In this document: positions 56,423 to 64,000 of the stretch, in pieces | Numbering within the stretch: the stretch's first letter is position 1 | Layout of the letters: every line of letters begins with the position of its first letter | Assembly (NCBI GenBank): GCA_900555835.1 | Contig: USMK01000001.1 | Location: forward strand, 27,842-91,841 | DNA from: an uncultured Clostridium sp. | GTDB taxonomy: Bacteria > Bacillota > Clostridia > TANB77 > CAG-508 | DNA length: 64,000 nt | Direction of reading: 5' to 3' | Made by a program: the position numbers and the translations under genes | Notes under the pieces: generated by a model | Database searches by the model: none | Seen by the model: the letters and a program-made list of their open reading frames with translations, nothing else | What the model was told of the DNA's origin: nothing

Positions 56423-57468
56423 TAAACAATAACAACATTATTAATATATATAATCAAAACATTAATAAGAATAATATTAATGGTTCATTTTATATAGGAG
56501 AATATCCATTCTTCTATAAAATTAATTCATATTATGAATATAAAAAAGAACTAAATGGATATAAAAAAATAAAGCAATATTATAATGTTCCAAGGCTCAT
56601 ATATAAAAATTCCCAAAACAATAATGGAATACTTATATATGAATATAATAGAAGCATTTACGATAATCATGGATTATTGGTAGATTATTTTGCTAAAAAT
56701 AATACAATAACAAAAGATTTTATTATGATACTTAATCAATACAAGAGTGTATTTGAAAAGACTTTGAAATTTAAATATACAAAAAATGTGGATATTTTCT
56801 TTAAAGATAGAGTTAAAAGTAGATTGGAAAAATATTACAATGAAGATTTCTATAATCCCATAAATGAATTAAAACCTATTAAGTTTAAAAATGAAACTAT
56901 AAACTTACAAAAAGTACAAAATATAATTAAAGATGTAAAAAAATTTTATAGTTTTCAAAGACAGACATATACAATTATTAGTCAATGTGATCCAAACGAT
57001 TTGAATGTATGTGAAGATGGAATGATACTTGATTATTTATGTGGCGGAGATACACCATTAATGGCTGAATTTGCTACTTTTGTTTGGTATTATATTGTAC
57101 AAGGCGAATATTTATCATTAAAATATAATAAAAAAGCCTTTGAAAAGCATGAGAAAATATACCAAAAAAAGAATGAGGTATTTTTATCCGATAATTGTTT
57201 AAGATTTAATATAAGACCGATTAGAAAAGATGCTATAAATATGTATATAGATTTAATAATAGAACCTATTATTAAAAAAACAAACTTTGAAAATTGGTAT
57301 GAAGAATTTAAAAATTATTTATCTATGAAAATTTTAGCAGTATTTAACCTAAATAATATGGAACAGAAAGATAAAATATTATCTCTTGCATATTTAATTC
57401 TATTTTATGAAAAAGATAACATAAAAAGTACAGATGATTTGAAAAAATTTTTAAATAGTATTTATTAG
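56419..57468 (+). CDS. APH/choline-kinase-like phosphotransferase
   Basis: 349 residues. The N-lobe is weak, but the catalytic loop SQCDPNDLNVCEDGMILDY (Asp and Asn of the HxDxxxxN type, then the metal-binding Asp) marks a small-molecule kinase of the aminoglycoside or choline kinase fold. His in the loop is replaced by Cys-neighbouring Gln. Very Asn- and Ile-rich start. Coupled to the SDR gene. Confidence 0.6.
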   Translation: MINNNNIINIYNQNINKNNINGSFYIGEYPFFYKINSYYEYKKELNGYKKIKQYYNVPRLIYKNSQNNNGILIYEYNRSIYDNHGLLVDYFAKNNTITKDFIMILNQYKSVFEKTLKFKYTKNVDIFFKDRVKSRLEKYYNEDFYNPINELKPIKFKNETINLQKVQNIIKDVKKFYSFQRQTYTIISQCDPNDLNVCEDGMILDYLCGGDTPLMAEFATFVWYYIVQGEYLSLKYNKKAFEKHEKIYQKKNEVFLSDNCLRFNIRPIRKDAINMYIDLIIEPIIKKTNFENWYEEFKNYLSMKILAVFNLNNMEQKDKILSLAYLILFYEKDNIKSTDDLKKFLNSIY

Positions 57469-57478
57469 AGGAGAAATA

Positions 57479-59122
57479 ATGAAAACAAATTTAAATTCAA
57501 ATAAAACTATTGTGGGATTTAATGTTGGGCATAATGGAAGTTGTACAATTATAAAGGAAAATGATATCATATCAATTCCTGAAGAAAGGTTAAACAGAAA
57601 AAAGTATTCAGAAGGATATATGTATTCTTTTATATATTGCTTAAAAGAATTAGGAATCGAAGCAAAAGATGTTGACCTATTTGTATCAAGTAATTATGGA
57701 GAGTATTTACCCGACGAATATATGGGGGATTTCGATATATTAGGGGTAGATAGTAAAAAATTTATATCAGTAGATCACCACTTATCTCATGCATACAGTA
57801 CATATTTCATGTCTCCATTTGAAGAAGCAATGATAATTATTGTTGATGGTCAGGGAAATTTGAATACTACTGAAAGCTATTATATAGCCAAAAATAAAAT
57901 AATAACAAAAATTGGCGGTAATAATTCACAACGCTCAAAATATAAAGGAATTGGGAGAACTTACGAGACATTTACTAATTATTGTGGTTGGAGTGCACAA
58001 GAAGCTGGTAAAACAATGGGGCTAGCCTCATATGGTAAAGAAAAATATCCTAATATTGATTTATATGAAATAAATGATGAATGTGAAATTGGTAGTAAAT
58101 GTGAAGGAAAATATTATCATGGCTCTTATAATTTTTGTAAAAAGAATAATATGGATTTTGGTAAAATGGGATTAGGTTTTGACAACAAAGATGCTGCATA
58201 TTTTGTGCAAGATAGAACAGAGAAAATAATTATTGAATTAGTAAAAAGATTATATGATAAATATAAGATAAAAAATTTATGTCTGGCAGGTGGAGTATTT
58301 CTAAATGGAGTAATCAATAATAAAATTCTTAAAGAAACTGAAATAGAAAATGTATTTGTTCCTCCATTCTGTGATGATACAGGTCAATCAATAGGTAATG
58401 CTCTTTATGGATATTATCATCATTTTAATTATTCTAACAGATTTAAGTTAAAAAATGCATATTTTGGTAGAGAATATACAGAAGATGAAATTTTAGATGT
58501 GCTAGAAAAAAAGCAAATTAAATATGTATTACCATATTCAGTTAAAAGTTTTGATTTTAATTATAAAAAAAGTAAAAATATAGAGATGGATACTGCAAAA
58601 ATCTTAGCGGAAGGAAATATTATAGGGTGGTTTCAAGGAGGATCAGAAATTGGCCCAAGAGCTTTGGGACATAGAAGTATTTTATGTGCTCCATATCCAA
58701 ATGAAATGAAAGATAAAATAAATGCAGAGATAAAACATAGAGAGATGTTTAGACCTTTTGCTCCAGCGATTTTAGAAGAAAAAGTAAATGAATACTTTGA
58801 ACTTAATATTCCTTCTCCTTATATGTTAAATATTGGACAAGCAAAAGAAGAAAATGCAAAAAAAATTCCAGCGACTCTTCATGTAGATAGTACAGGTAGA
58901 GTCCAAACAGTTAATAAAGTGGACAATGATAAATTTTATAATTTATTAGTGGAATTTTATAATATTACAAATGTTCCAGTATTGTTAAACACTTCATTTA
59001 ATCGTGGAGGAGAACCAATAGTAGAAAGTCCCAAAGATGCTCTTGTTATGTTTTGTAATACTCCTATGGATTATTTAATATTAAATGATTATATAATATG
59101 GAAAGGAGAAAATAATATTTAA
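57479..59122 (+). CDS. Carbamoyltransferase, NodU/CmcH/TobZ family
   Basis: 547 residues. N-terminal Kae1-like domain: GFNVGHNGSCTII, EERLNRKKY, and VDHHLSHAYSTYFMSPF with the His ligands. C-terminal YrdC-like domain: GWFQGGSEIGPRALGHRSIL and NTSFNRGGEPIVESP. Uses carbamoyl phosphate and ATP to carbamoylate a hydroxyl group, as in nodulation factors, cephamycin and tobramycin. Stop and next start overlap (TAATG), so product and fusion protein are co-translated. Confidence 0.92.
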   Translation: MKTNLNSNKTIVGFNVGHNGSCTIIKENDIISIPEERLNRKKYSEGYMYSFIYCLKELGIEAKDVDLFVSSNYGEYLPDEYMGDFDILGVDSKKFISVDHHLSHAYSTYFMSPFEEAMIIIVDGQGNLNTTESYYIAKNKIITKIGGNNSQRSKYKGIGRTYETFTNYCGWSAQEAGKTMGLASYGKEKYPNIDLYEINDECEIGSKCEGKYYHGSYNFCKKNNMDFGKMGLGFDNKDAAYFVQDRTEKIIIELVKRLYDKYKIKNLCLAGGVFLNGVINNKILKETEIENVFVPPFCDDTGQSIGNALYGYYHHFNYSNRFKLKNAYFGREYTEDEILDVLEKKQIKYVLPYSVKSFDFNYKKSKNIEMDTAKILAEGNIIGWFQGGSEIGPRALGHRSILCAPYPNEMKDKINAEIKHREMFRPFAPAILEEKVNEYFELNIPSPYMLNIGQAKEENAKKIPATLHVDSTGRVQTVNKVDNDKFYNLLVEFYNITNVPVLLNTSFNRGGEPIVESPKDALVMFCNTPMDYLILNDYIIWKGENNI

Positions 59123-61554
59123 TGAAAAGTGTTATTAGTTTTAATGGAGTCGATGGAAGCGGAAAAACAACACAGTTGGATTTGCTAGTAAAAGATAATC
59201 CAGATATTATTGAAAAGATTGATGGACTTGATAAATATTATCCTTTTTCAAAGTTGCCAAAGGACAGCTTTGAATGGTGGTTTCATGAGAGTTCTGCCCA
59301 GCAATTTGTTGATGTTATCTATGAAAGCTTAAAAAATCGCAATTTGAACATAATACATTCTAAAAAACCAATAGTTATAGTAGATAAAGGAATAAAAAAT
59401 TTCGATGCTAGAGTAATTGCTACTCTTATGTATAAAGGGATAAGTAAAGATGAAGCAATAAAAATGGTAGAACAAGCAAAATTAAATTTTGGAGTAGATT
59501 CTCTTGAAGATAAAGATTTGTTTTTTAATATTGCTAAAAGTATTAAATTAAGGAAAGAATTAACAAGACAAAGAAAATTTACAGGATTAATTTTAGACAA
59601 AGCTCGAACATATAGTGAATATCAAGAATATCAAAATGAAATTATTCAAGAGCAAATTGAAAATGGTGATTATGATGAATTTGATGCAACTGGTTCGATT
59701 GAAGAAGTTTATCAAAAATTAAATAGTGTTATTTTTGATGAATTAAAAAAGACTACTCTTTTTCCAAATCAAGATAAAAAGATTTATGCATTAGGAGGAC
59801 TAAGTGAATGTGGAAAAAGTGGAACTGGAAAATATTTAAGTAAAAAGCATGATATATGGAACTTAAAGTTTAGATATTTTCTTGAACAAATGGCTCAGAG
59901 ATATGATGTAGATGATCCGTTGAAGTTTTACAGAAATAATAGTGCTCTAGTATCACTTTTAGAAATAAATCAAATTGCTATGTTATTTCAAAAGCAATAT
60001 TATAAAGATGCAATTTCATTAGAAAGTCTTCATGATTTTGAATTAACGAAGGCATTAAAAGCTCAATTAGGAGAACAATTTTTGATTATGTATATAGATA
60101 CTAATTTGAAAAACCGAGTTATAAGAAATGCATTAAGTGAAGGAATAGATGTAAAACAATCAATGGAACAAGTACAAGCAAAAGATGTTGAAAAGAGAGC
60201 GATGGGAGCAGATAAGATTAAAGAAATTGCAGACTTTGTAATTGATAATAATGGGACAAGTTATGAATTATATAGTAAGTTAGATACTATTGCTTCTGCC
60301 AAAACTAAATATACTGGTGAATTGTACGATGAAAATCAAAAAAATATTCCAGATAGTTACAGAGAAGCTATAAAAATATTTAAAGAAGAAATCTTAGCTA
60401 AGTTTGGAAATAAAGTAAAATTATTAACATTAACAGGAAGTTGTGCAAGAGAATGTGTACATGATGGGTATAGTGACATAGATACAATTATCGTCATGGA
60501 ACCTTATGATAAAGACATTAGGAAAGATTTGAATGATATTGTAAAACAAATTCCTATAAAAGTTGGTACAACAGTATTTAGTGCAAGAGAATTGCAGGAT
60601 GATGAATTAGATACTAAAACGAAATATGCAATATATAAAATGGAACAAGGAGATTTCCAACCATTAATATATGATCGTACATTAAATTTGAAAAAATACA
60701 CATTTGATGATATAAAATTAGCATATAGAGAGTGTATGCCAAGTGAATTGCATGTTCTAAGAAGAAGTTTATATGAAGAAAACGAAAAGAATTATGATGT
60801 AATTTTTAAGAATGCTTCACATATTATGAGAAATATTTTAATACAAAATGGAATAGATTGTCTAGATTATCATGATGTATATAAAAAATTTGCTTCATTA
60901 TATAATTTGCCAGAATTTAATACAGAGCAAGTTATTAAAGGGGAAAACAAATCACAAATATTTAATTATGCAAATATTATTGTTGATATGATATCAAATC
61001 CAAATAAAGTAAAGGAGAATGAAAGTATGGAAAGTAATAAAAAAAGAATAACTTCTAGAGGTTTACTAGTTATACCAGATGAAGATGGAAAAAAATGTTT
61101 AGCTTTAGTTCACAGATTAAAACCAAGTAAAACTAATCCAGAAATAATTGATGATTTCTTTGTAGTTCCTGGTGGTGGTGTAGAAGAAGGAGAAAAAGTT
61201 AAAGAAACAGCAGTGCGTGAAATACAAGAAGAATTAGGAATACAATCAGAAACAATTCGATTATTGTATACTCAAGAAAATGAAACAAATGTACATAATT
61301 ATTTTCTTTGTAAATATGTTGATGGAGAATTTGGAACTGGAACAGGTCCAGAATTTACAGATCCACAGCATATTAAAAAAGGAGGACATTATATTCCAAC
61401 ACTGATTCCATTAACGGAAATATATAATACAAATTTAGTACCAAGTGAGCTAAAAAGTGCTTTACGAGTTGATTTAGTGTTGAATGGATTTAATATGGAA
61501 AATATTAAGTATAGGGATATATCAAAAGTTCAAGAACAAGACATAGAACGATAA
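59122..61554 (+). CDS. Four-domain fusion: thymidylate kinase-like, P-loop kinase-like, nucleotidyltransferase, NUDIX
   Basis: 810 residues. Domain 1 (1-215): P-loop NGVDGSGKTTQLD and a DKG segment as in thymidylate kinases. Domain 2 (220-400): second P-loop GGLSECGKSGTGKYLSKKHD. Domain 3 (425-650): nucleotidyltransferase GSCARECVHDGYSDIDTIIV (about 438) with its helical partner. Domain 4 (655-805): NUDIX PGGGVEEGEKVKETAVREIQ then EELG (about 683). I know no named protein with this order. It must handle a phosphorylated or nucleotidyl intermediate of the carbamoylation cluster. Confidence 0.85.
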   Translation: MKSVISFNGVDGSGKTTQLDLLVKDNPDIIEKIDGLDKYYPFSKLPKDSFEWWFHESSAQQFVDVIYESLKNRNLNIIHSKKPIVIVDKGIKNFDARVIATLMYKGISKDEAIKMVEQAKLNFGVDSLEDKDLFFNIAKSIKLRKELTRQRKFTGLILDKARTYSEYQEYQNEIIQEQIENGDYDEFDATGSIEEVYQKLNSVIFDELKKTTLFPNQDKKIYALGGLSECGKSGTGKYLSKKHDIWNLKFRYFLEQMAQRYDVDDPLKFYRNNSALVSLLEINQIAMLFQKQYYKDAISLESLHDFELTKALKAQLGEQFLIMYIDTNLKNRVIRNALSEGIDVKQSMEQVQAKDVEKRAMGADKIKEIADFVIDNNGTSYELYSKLDTIASAKTKYTGELYDENQKNIPDSYREAIKIFKEEILAKFGNKVKLLTLTGSCARECVHDGYSDIDTIIVMEPYDKDIRKDLNDIVKQIPIKVGTTVFSARELQDDELDTKTKYAIYKMEQGDFQPLIYDRTLNLKKYTFDDIKLAYRECMPSELHVLRRSLYEENEKNYDVIFKNASHIMRNILIQNGIDCLDYHDVYKKFASLYNLPEFNTEQVIKGENKSQIFNYANIIVDMISNPNKVKENESMESNKKRITSRGLLVIPDEDGKKCLALVHRLKPSKTNPEIIDDFFVVPGGGVEEGEKVKETAVREIQEELGIQSETIRLLYTQENETNVHNYFLCKYVDGEFGTGTGPEFTDPQHIKKGGHYIPTLIPLTEIYNTNLVPSELKSALRVDLVLNGFNMENIKYRDISKVQEQDIER

Positions 61555-61568
61555 AATATATTTAATTT

Positions 61569-61598
61569 AGGAGGGGTAAAAATTTTCCCTCCTTTTAT
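61569..61598 (+). terminator. Terminator after the carbamoyltransferase operon
   Basis: AGGAGGGG pairs with CCCTCCT around an AT loop, followed by TTTATT. Confidence 0.8.
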
Positions 61599-61634
61599 TA
61601 CGCTTTATATTCTACAATTATTTATAAATGGCTG

Positions 61635-62072
61635 TTATCTCATTTTTCTTATATACATTTCAGCATCTTTTTTAGCTAATTCTTCTCTTTTGTCATATAA
61701 TTTTTTTCCCTTGCATACACCAAGTTCAACTTTAACTTTGTTGCCTTTAAAGTATAAGCTAATTGGAATTAAGGTATAATTCTTTTGTTTGGTTAAATTA
61801 TAAAGTTTAAGGATTTCGCGTTTATTAAGTAATAATTTTCTATCTCTTAACGGGTCTTTATTAAAAATATTTCCGTGTTCATATGGACTTATGTGCATTC
61901 CATAAACAAAAATTTCTCCATTTTTTATTCCTGCATATGAATCCTTAATATTAACTTTGCCATTTCTAATAGATTTTATTTCTGTGCCATAAAGTACAAT
62001 TCCGGCTTCAATGGTGTCTTCTATAAAATAATTATGTTTAGCAGTTGGATTTTTTGAAATTACACTACTCAT
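61635..62072 (-). CDS. smpB: SsrA-binding protein SmpB
   Basis: 145 residues. AKHNYFIEDTIEAGIVLYGTEIKSIR, GEIFVYGMHISPYEHGN, DPLRDRKLLLNKREI and a basic tail (DKREELAKKDAEMYIRKM). Binds tmRNA for rescue of stalled ribosomes, a process relevant if CGG codons stall. The tmRNA gene was not found in the window. Intact. Confidence 0.96.
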   Translation of the reverse strand: MSSVISKNPTAKHNYFIEDTIEAGIVLYGTEIKSIRNGKVNIKDSYAGIKNGEIFVYGMHISPYEHGNIFNKDPLRDRKLLLNKREILKLYNLTKQKNYTLIPISLYFKGNKVKVELGVCKGKKLYDKREELAKKDAEMYIRKMR

Positions 62073-62221
62073 ATTATATCTCCATTTCTTATATGCCTAA
62101 TTAAGGCATTGTTATAGTCAATGTAAAAAATTTATCATATGTTCTAAAATATAATACAATAATTATAGCATCAAAATACCCAAAGTCAATATGTAAGGCA
62201 GACAAAAATGCCTGCCTAAAA

Positions 62222-62575
62222 TTATTTGTTACGTTTTTCGTTAGTTTTTTGGGCATCATAGTACCAGATAAGAGCAACTATTGCTACTGCTAAAACAACT
62301 ATAACAGCCCAAGTCCAAGCGGTAGGGCTCATTCCAAGAACATTGCTTTCAGTACCGGTTGATGTTCGGATTGCTGTGTAGTCATTATTGTTTACAGCAT
62401 CTTTTACATTGTTTCCAACATTTTGTACTGCTCCACCCATTTTATCCCAAGATTCTTTAACTTCTGAGCCAATGTCTTTCATACCGTTTTCTATTGCACT
62501 TTCTGCAAGAACAGTATTACTCAAAAATAATGTAGCAAATAAAACAATTAATGCAATTAAAATTTTTTTAGTCAT
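62222..62575 (-). CDS. Exported or membrane-anchored small protein
   Basis: 117 residues: signal peptide ending VLAES (about residue 25), a helical region with KESWDKMGGAVQNVGNNVKD, a span (WAVIVVLAVAIVALIWYY) and a basic end. Resembles small envelope-stress or amphitropic proteins, but no family is certain. AGGTAA site. Confidence 0.7.
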   Translation of the reverse strand: MTKKILIALIVLFATLFLSNTVLAESAIENGMKDIGSEVKESWDKMGGAVQNVGNNVKDAVNNNDYTAIRTSTGTESNVLGMSPTAWTWAVIVVLAVAIVALIWYYDAQKTNEKRNK

Positions 62576-62731
62576 AATTTACCTCCAAAATTATTGATAA
62601 TTTTCTATTCGAAAACTAATAATATTATTAGTTGAAAAAAATAAAATATTCAAATAAAAATAACTAAAAAAGGCAAAATATGTAGAAAAATGCACAAAAA
62701 AATATGGGAAATATATCCCATATCAAAAAAA

Positions 62732-63112
62732 TTATCTTAATCTAATTATTATTGCAATACCTAAAAGAATTAACAAAATTCCGATTACTATAAGCAAAAT
62801 ATTTAAAATATTGTTTAGTCCTAAATCTGCTTCTGGTAAAGAAGAAAGTGAGCTTACACTAGCACTTCCACTTGAAGCAGATGATGTTAATGATGTAGAA
62901 TCAGAAGAACTTGAACCTAATGTGCTTGGTGTATTTCCAAGAGAAGAACTTGTGTTTGAAGCAGTATTTAAATTGTTGCTAGGTACAGTAGAGTTAGTTG
63001 TGCTTGTATTATCTGCTGTATTGTTTAAGTCCATATCAATTGCAAAACTTGGTACTGTGAAAAATAATAAAATTGTAAGTAAAAGTAATACTAATTTTAA
63101 TTTTTTAATCAT
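62732..63112 (-). CDS. Small Ser/Thr-rich surface protein with C-terminal anchor
   Basis: 126 residues: signal peptide (LVLLLLTILLFFTVPSFA), a middle rich in Ser, Thr and Asn, then a C-terminal span (ILLIVIGILLILLGIAIIIRLR). No LPxTG motif, so it is held by the span. AGGAGG on the minus strand at 63121-63126. Function unknown. Confidence 0.7.
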   Translation of the reverse strand: MIKKLKLVLLLLTILLFFTVPSFAIDMDLNNTADNTSTTNSTVPSNNLNTASNTSSSLGNTPSTLGSSSSDSTSLTSSASSGSASVSSLSSLPEADLGLNNILNILLIVIGILLILLGIAIIIRLR

Positions 63113-63271
63113 TCTAAAATTCCTCCTAAAAATGATGGCTCATTTATAAACATTATGATATAATAATACACAAAATAGAATGAAAAGTCAAGGGATGAAT
63201 TGAGGGGACGGAGAAAAAAGCGTTGAGGTTGGCGGTTGTCCGTGCAAAAAACAAAAAAACGGAGGGAGATT

Positions 63272-63931
63272 ATGAGTAGGATGGTAAAGATTGCATTTAT
63301 GGTAGTGGCAATAGTTATATTGGTTATTTTGGGAATAAATTTGTTTGTTGTGCTTTCTACAAGAAGAGATATCGTTTCAGAGGAGAAAGCAGCTGAACTT
63401 GGAGATGTGGATTGTATTATTGTTTTGGGATGTGGAGTGAAGAATAATAAACCAACTCCGATGCTTGAAGATAGATTACTTGAAGGAATTAGGCTTTATA
63501 AAAATGGGACATCCGCTAAAATAATTATGACGGGAGATCATGGTAGACAGGATTATGACGAAGTTAATGTAATGAAACAATTTGCAATTGATAAGGGAGT
63601 TCCGTCAGAAGATATTTTTATGGATCATGCTGGTTTTTCTTCATATGATAGTATTTACAGAGCAAAAGAAATTTTTCAAGCAAATAAAGTTGTTATTGTA
63701 ACACAAAAATATCATTTATACAGGTCGATATATATAGCTAAAAAGCTTGGAATGGAGGCATATGGAGTAGCTTCAAATCCAAGACCATATGCAGGTCAAT
63801 GGGCAAGAGAAACCAGAGAAATTGTTGCTAGAAATAAGGATTTTTTTAAGGCCCTAATAAAACCACAATCAACTTATCTGGGAGAAACCATTCCGGTAAG
63901 TGGAAATGGTAATGCTACAAATGATAAATGA
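63272..63931 (+). CDS. SanA/YdcF (DUF218) membrane protein
   Basis: 219 residues. An N-terminal span (residues 5-25) is followed by the DUF218 domain: DCIIVLGCGVKNNKPTP, KIIMTGDHGRQDYDEV, SSYDSIYRAKEIF and VTQKYHLYRSIYIAKKLG. Members are linked to envelope barrier function and vancomycin sensitivity in E. coli (SanA). ATG 63272 has GGAGGGAG before it. Confidence 0.88.
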   Translation: MSRMVKIAFMVVAIVILVILGINLFVVLSTRRDIVSEEKAAELGDVDCIIVLGCGVKNNKPTPMLEDRLLEGIRLYKNGTSAKIIMTGDHGRQDYDEVNVMKQFAIDKGVPSEDIFMDHAGFSSYDSIYRAKEIFQANKVVIVTQKYHLYRSIYIAKKLGMEAYGVASNPRPYAGQWARETREIVARNKDFFKALIKPQSTYLGETIPVSGNGNATNDK

Positions 63932-64000
63932 TATATCTTGATTATGGAAAAATTGGAAAATGAGCAAAAGGTATTGCAATTTGGAAATTTGTTGTGGTAA

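Noticed and set aside
61569..62221. tmRNA gene near smpB
   Set aside because: No tRNA-like ends or tag reading frame were found in the flanks.
1..64000. CRISPR array, rRNA genes, replication origin, complete insertion sequence
   Set aside because: No regularly spaced repeats, conserved rRNA stretches, DnaA-box clusters or transposase genes were seen.

Overview
This is AT-rich DNA from a Firmicutes bacterium, most likely an uncultured Clostridia-type organism. The grounds are the overwhelming use of AGA for arginine, AGGAGG ribosome binding sites, and the gene set: PolC, a YtxC-like sporulation protein, RpmE, SmpB, TmcAL, YlbF, and a GH57/DUF4912 glucan cluster. TAA, TAG and TGA all act as ordinary stops. 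No rRNA, tRNA or CRISPR array was recognised.

The most striking property concerns the codon CGG. Thirteen different genes (fourteen counting two near-identical VanW copies) each look broken by one frameshift. In every one the break lies at an in-frame CGG. If the C is skipped, the ribosome reads GGN (glycine) and the rest of the known protein follows in the +1 frame. The affected genes include the essential replicative polymerase polC, a 23S rRNA uracil methyltransferase, a GH57 branching enzyme, dinD, a split transketolase, a polyprenol glycosyltransferase, an ABC permease, a VanW lipoprotein and a TIGR04086-like membrane protein. About a hundred other CGG trinucleotides in genes lie out of frame. 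Only two in-frame CGGs are not shift sites, and both are in a small paralogous family with foreign-looking codon use. The window therefore suggests that CGG followed by N is read as one glycine, either by a +1 shift or by quadruplet decoding. I know of no description of this in bacteria.

Layout. 1-269: C-terminal end of a radical SAM protein. 353-8825: a CDP-dideoxyhexose and surface-glycan operon (rfbF, GtrII-like, rfbG, rfbH, transketolase N and C subunits, SDR reductase, GT2). 9483-15553: AI-2E family transporter, HD protein, SecD/SecF and small membrane or rhodanese proteins. 15550-24456: ytxC, then a glucan cluster (GH57, DUF4912, glycosyltransferase) split by an insert carrying SOS-type dinD and a TIGR04133-like radical SAM enzyme flanked by small membrane proteins that share a YGV motif. 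24471-34536: ylbF, a metallopeptidase, polC, rlmD-like, tag, an M29 aminopeptidase and a regulator. 34787-37276: a nucleotide-kinase/NUDIX/HIT cluster. 37396-41084: ABC exporter and yebC. 41086-43588: two small-gene/VanW units containing an 837-bp direct repeat. 43647-53879: housekeeping genes (rpmE, tmcAL, rnhA, clpB with a CIRCE-like operator, argS, fba). 53998-61554: an operon ending in a carbamoyltransferase and a four-domain kinase/nucleotidyltransferase/NUDIX fusion. 61635-64000: smpB, two small exported or membrane proteins and a SanA/YdcF protein.
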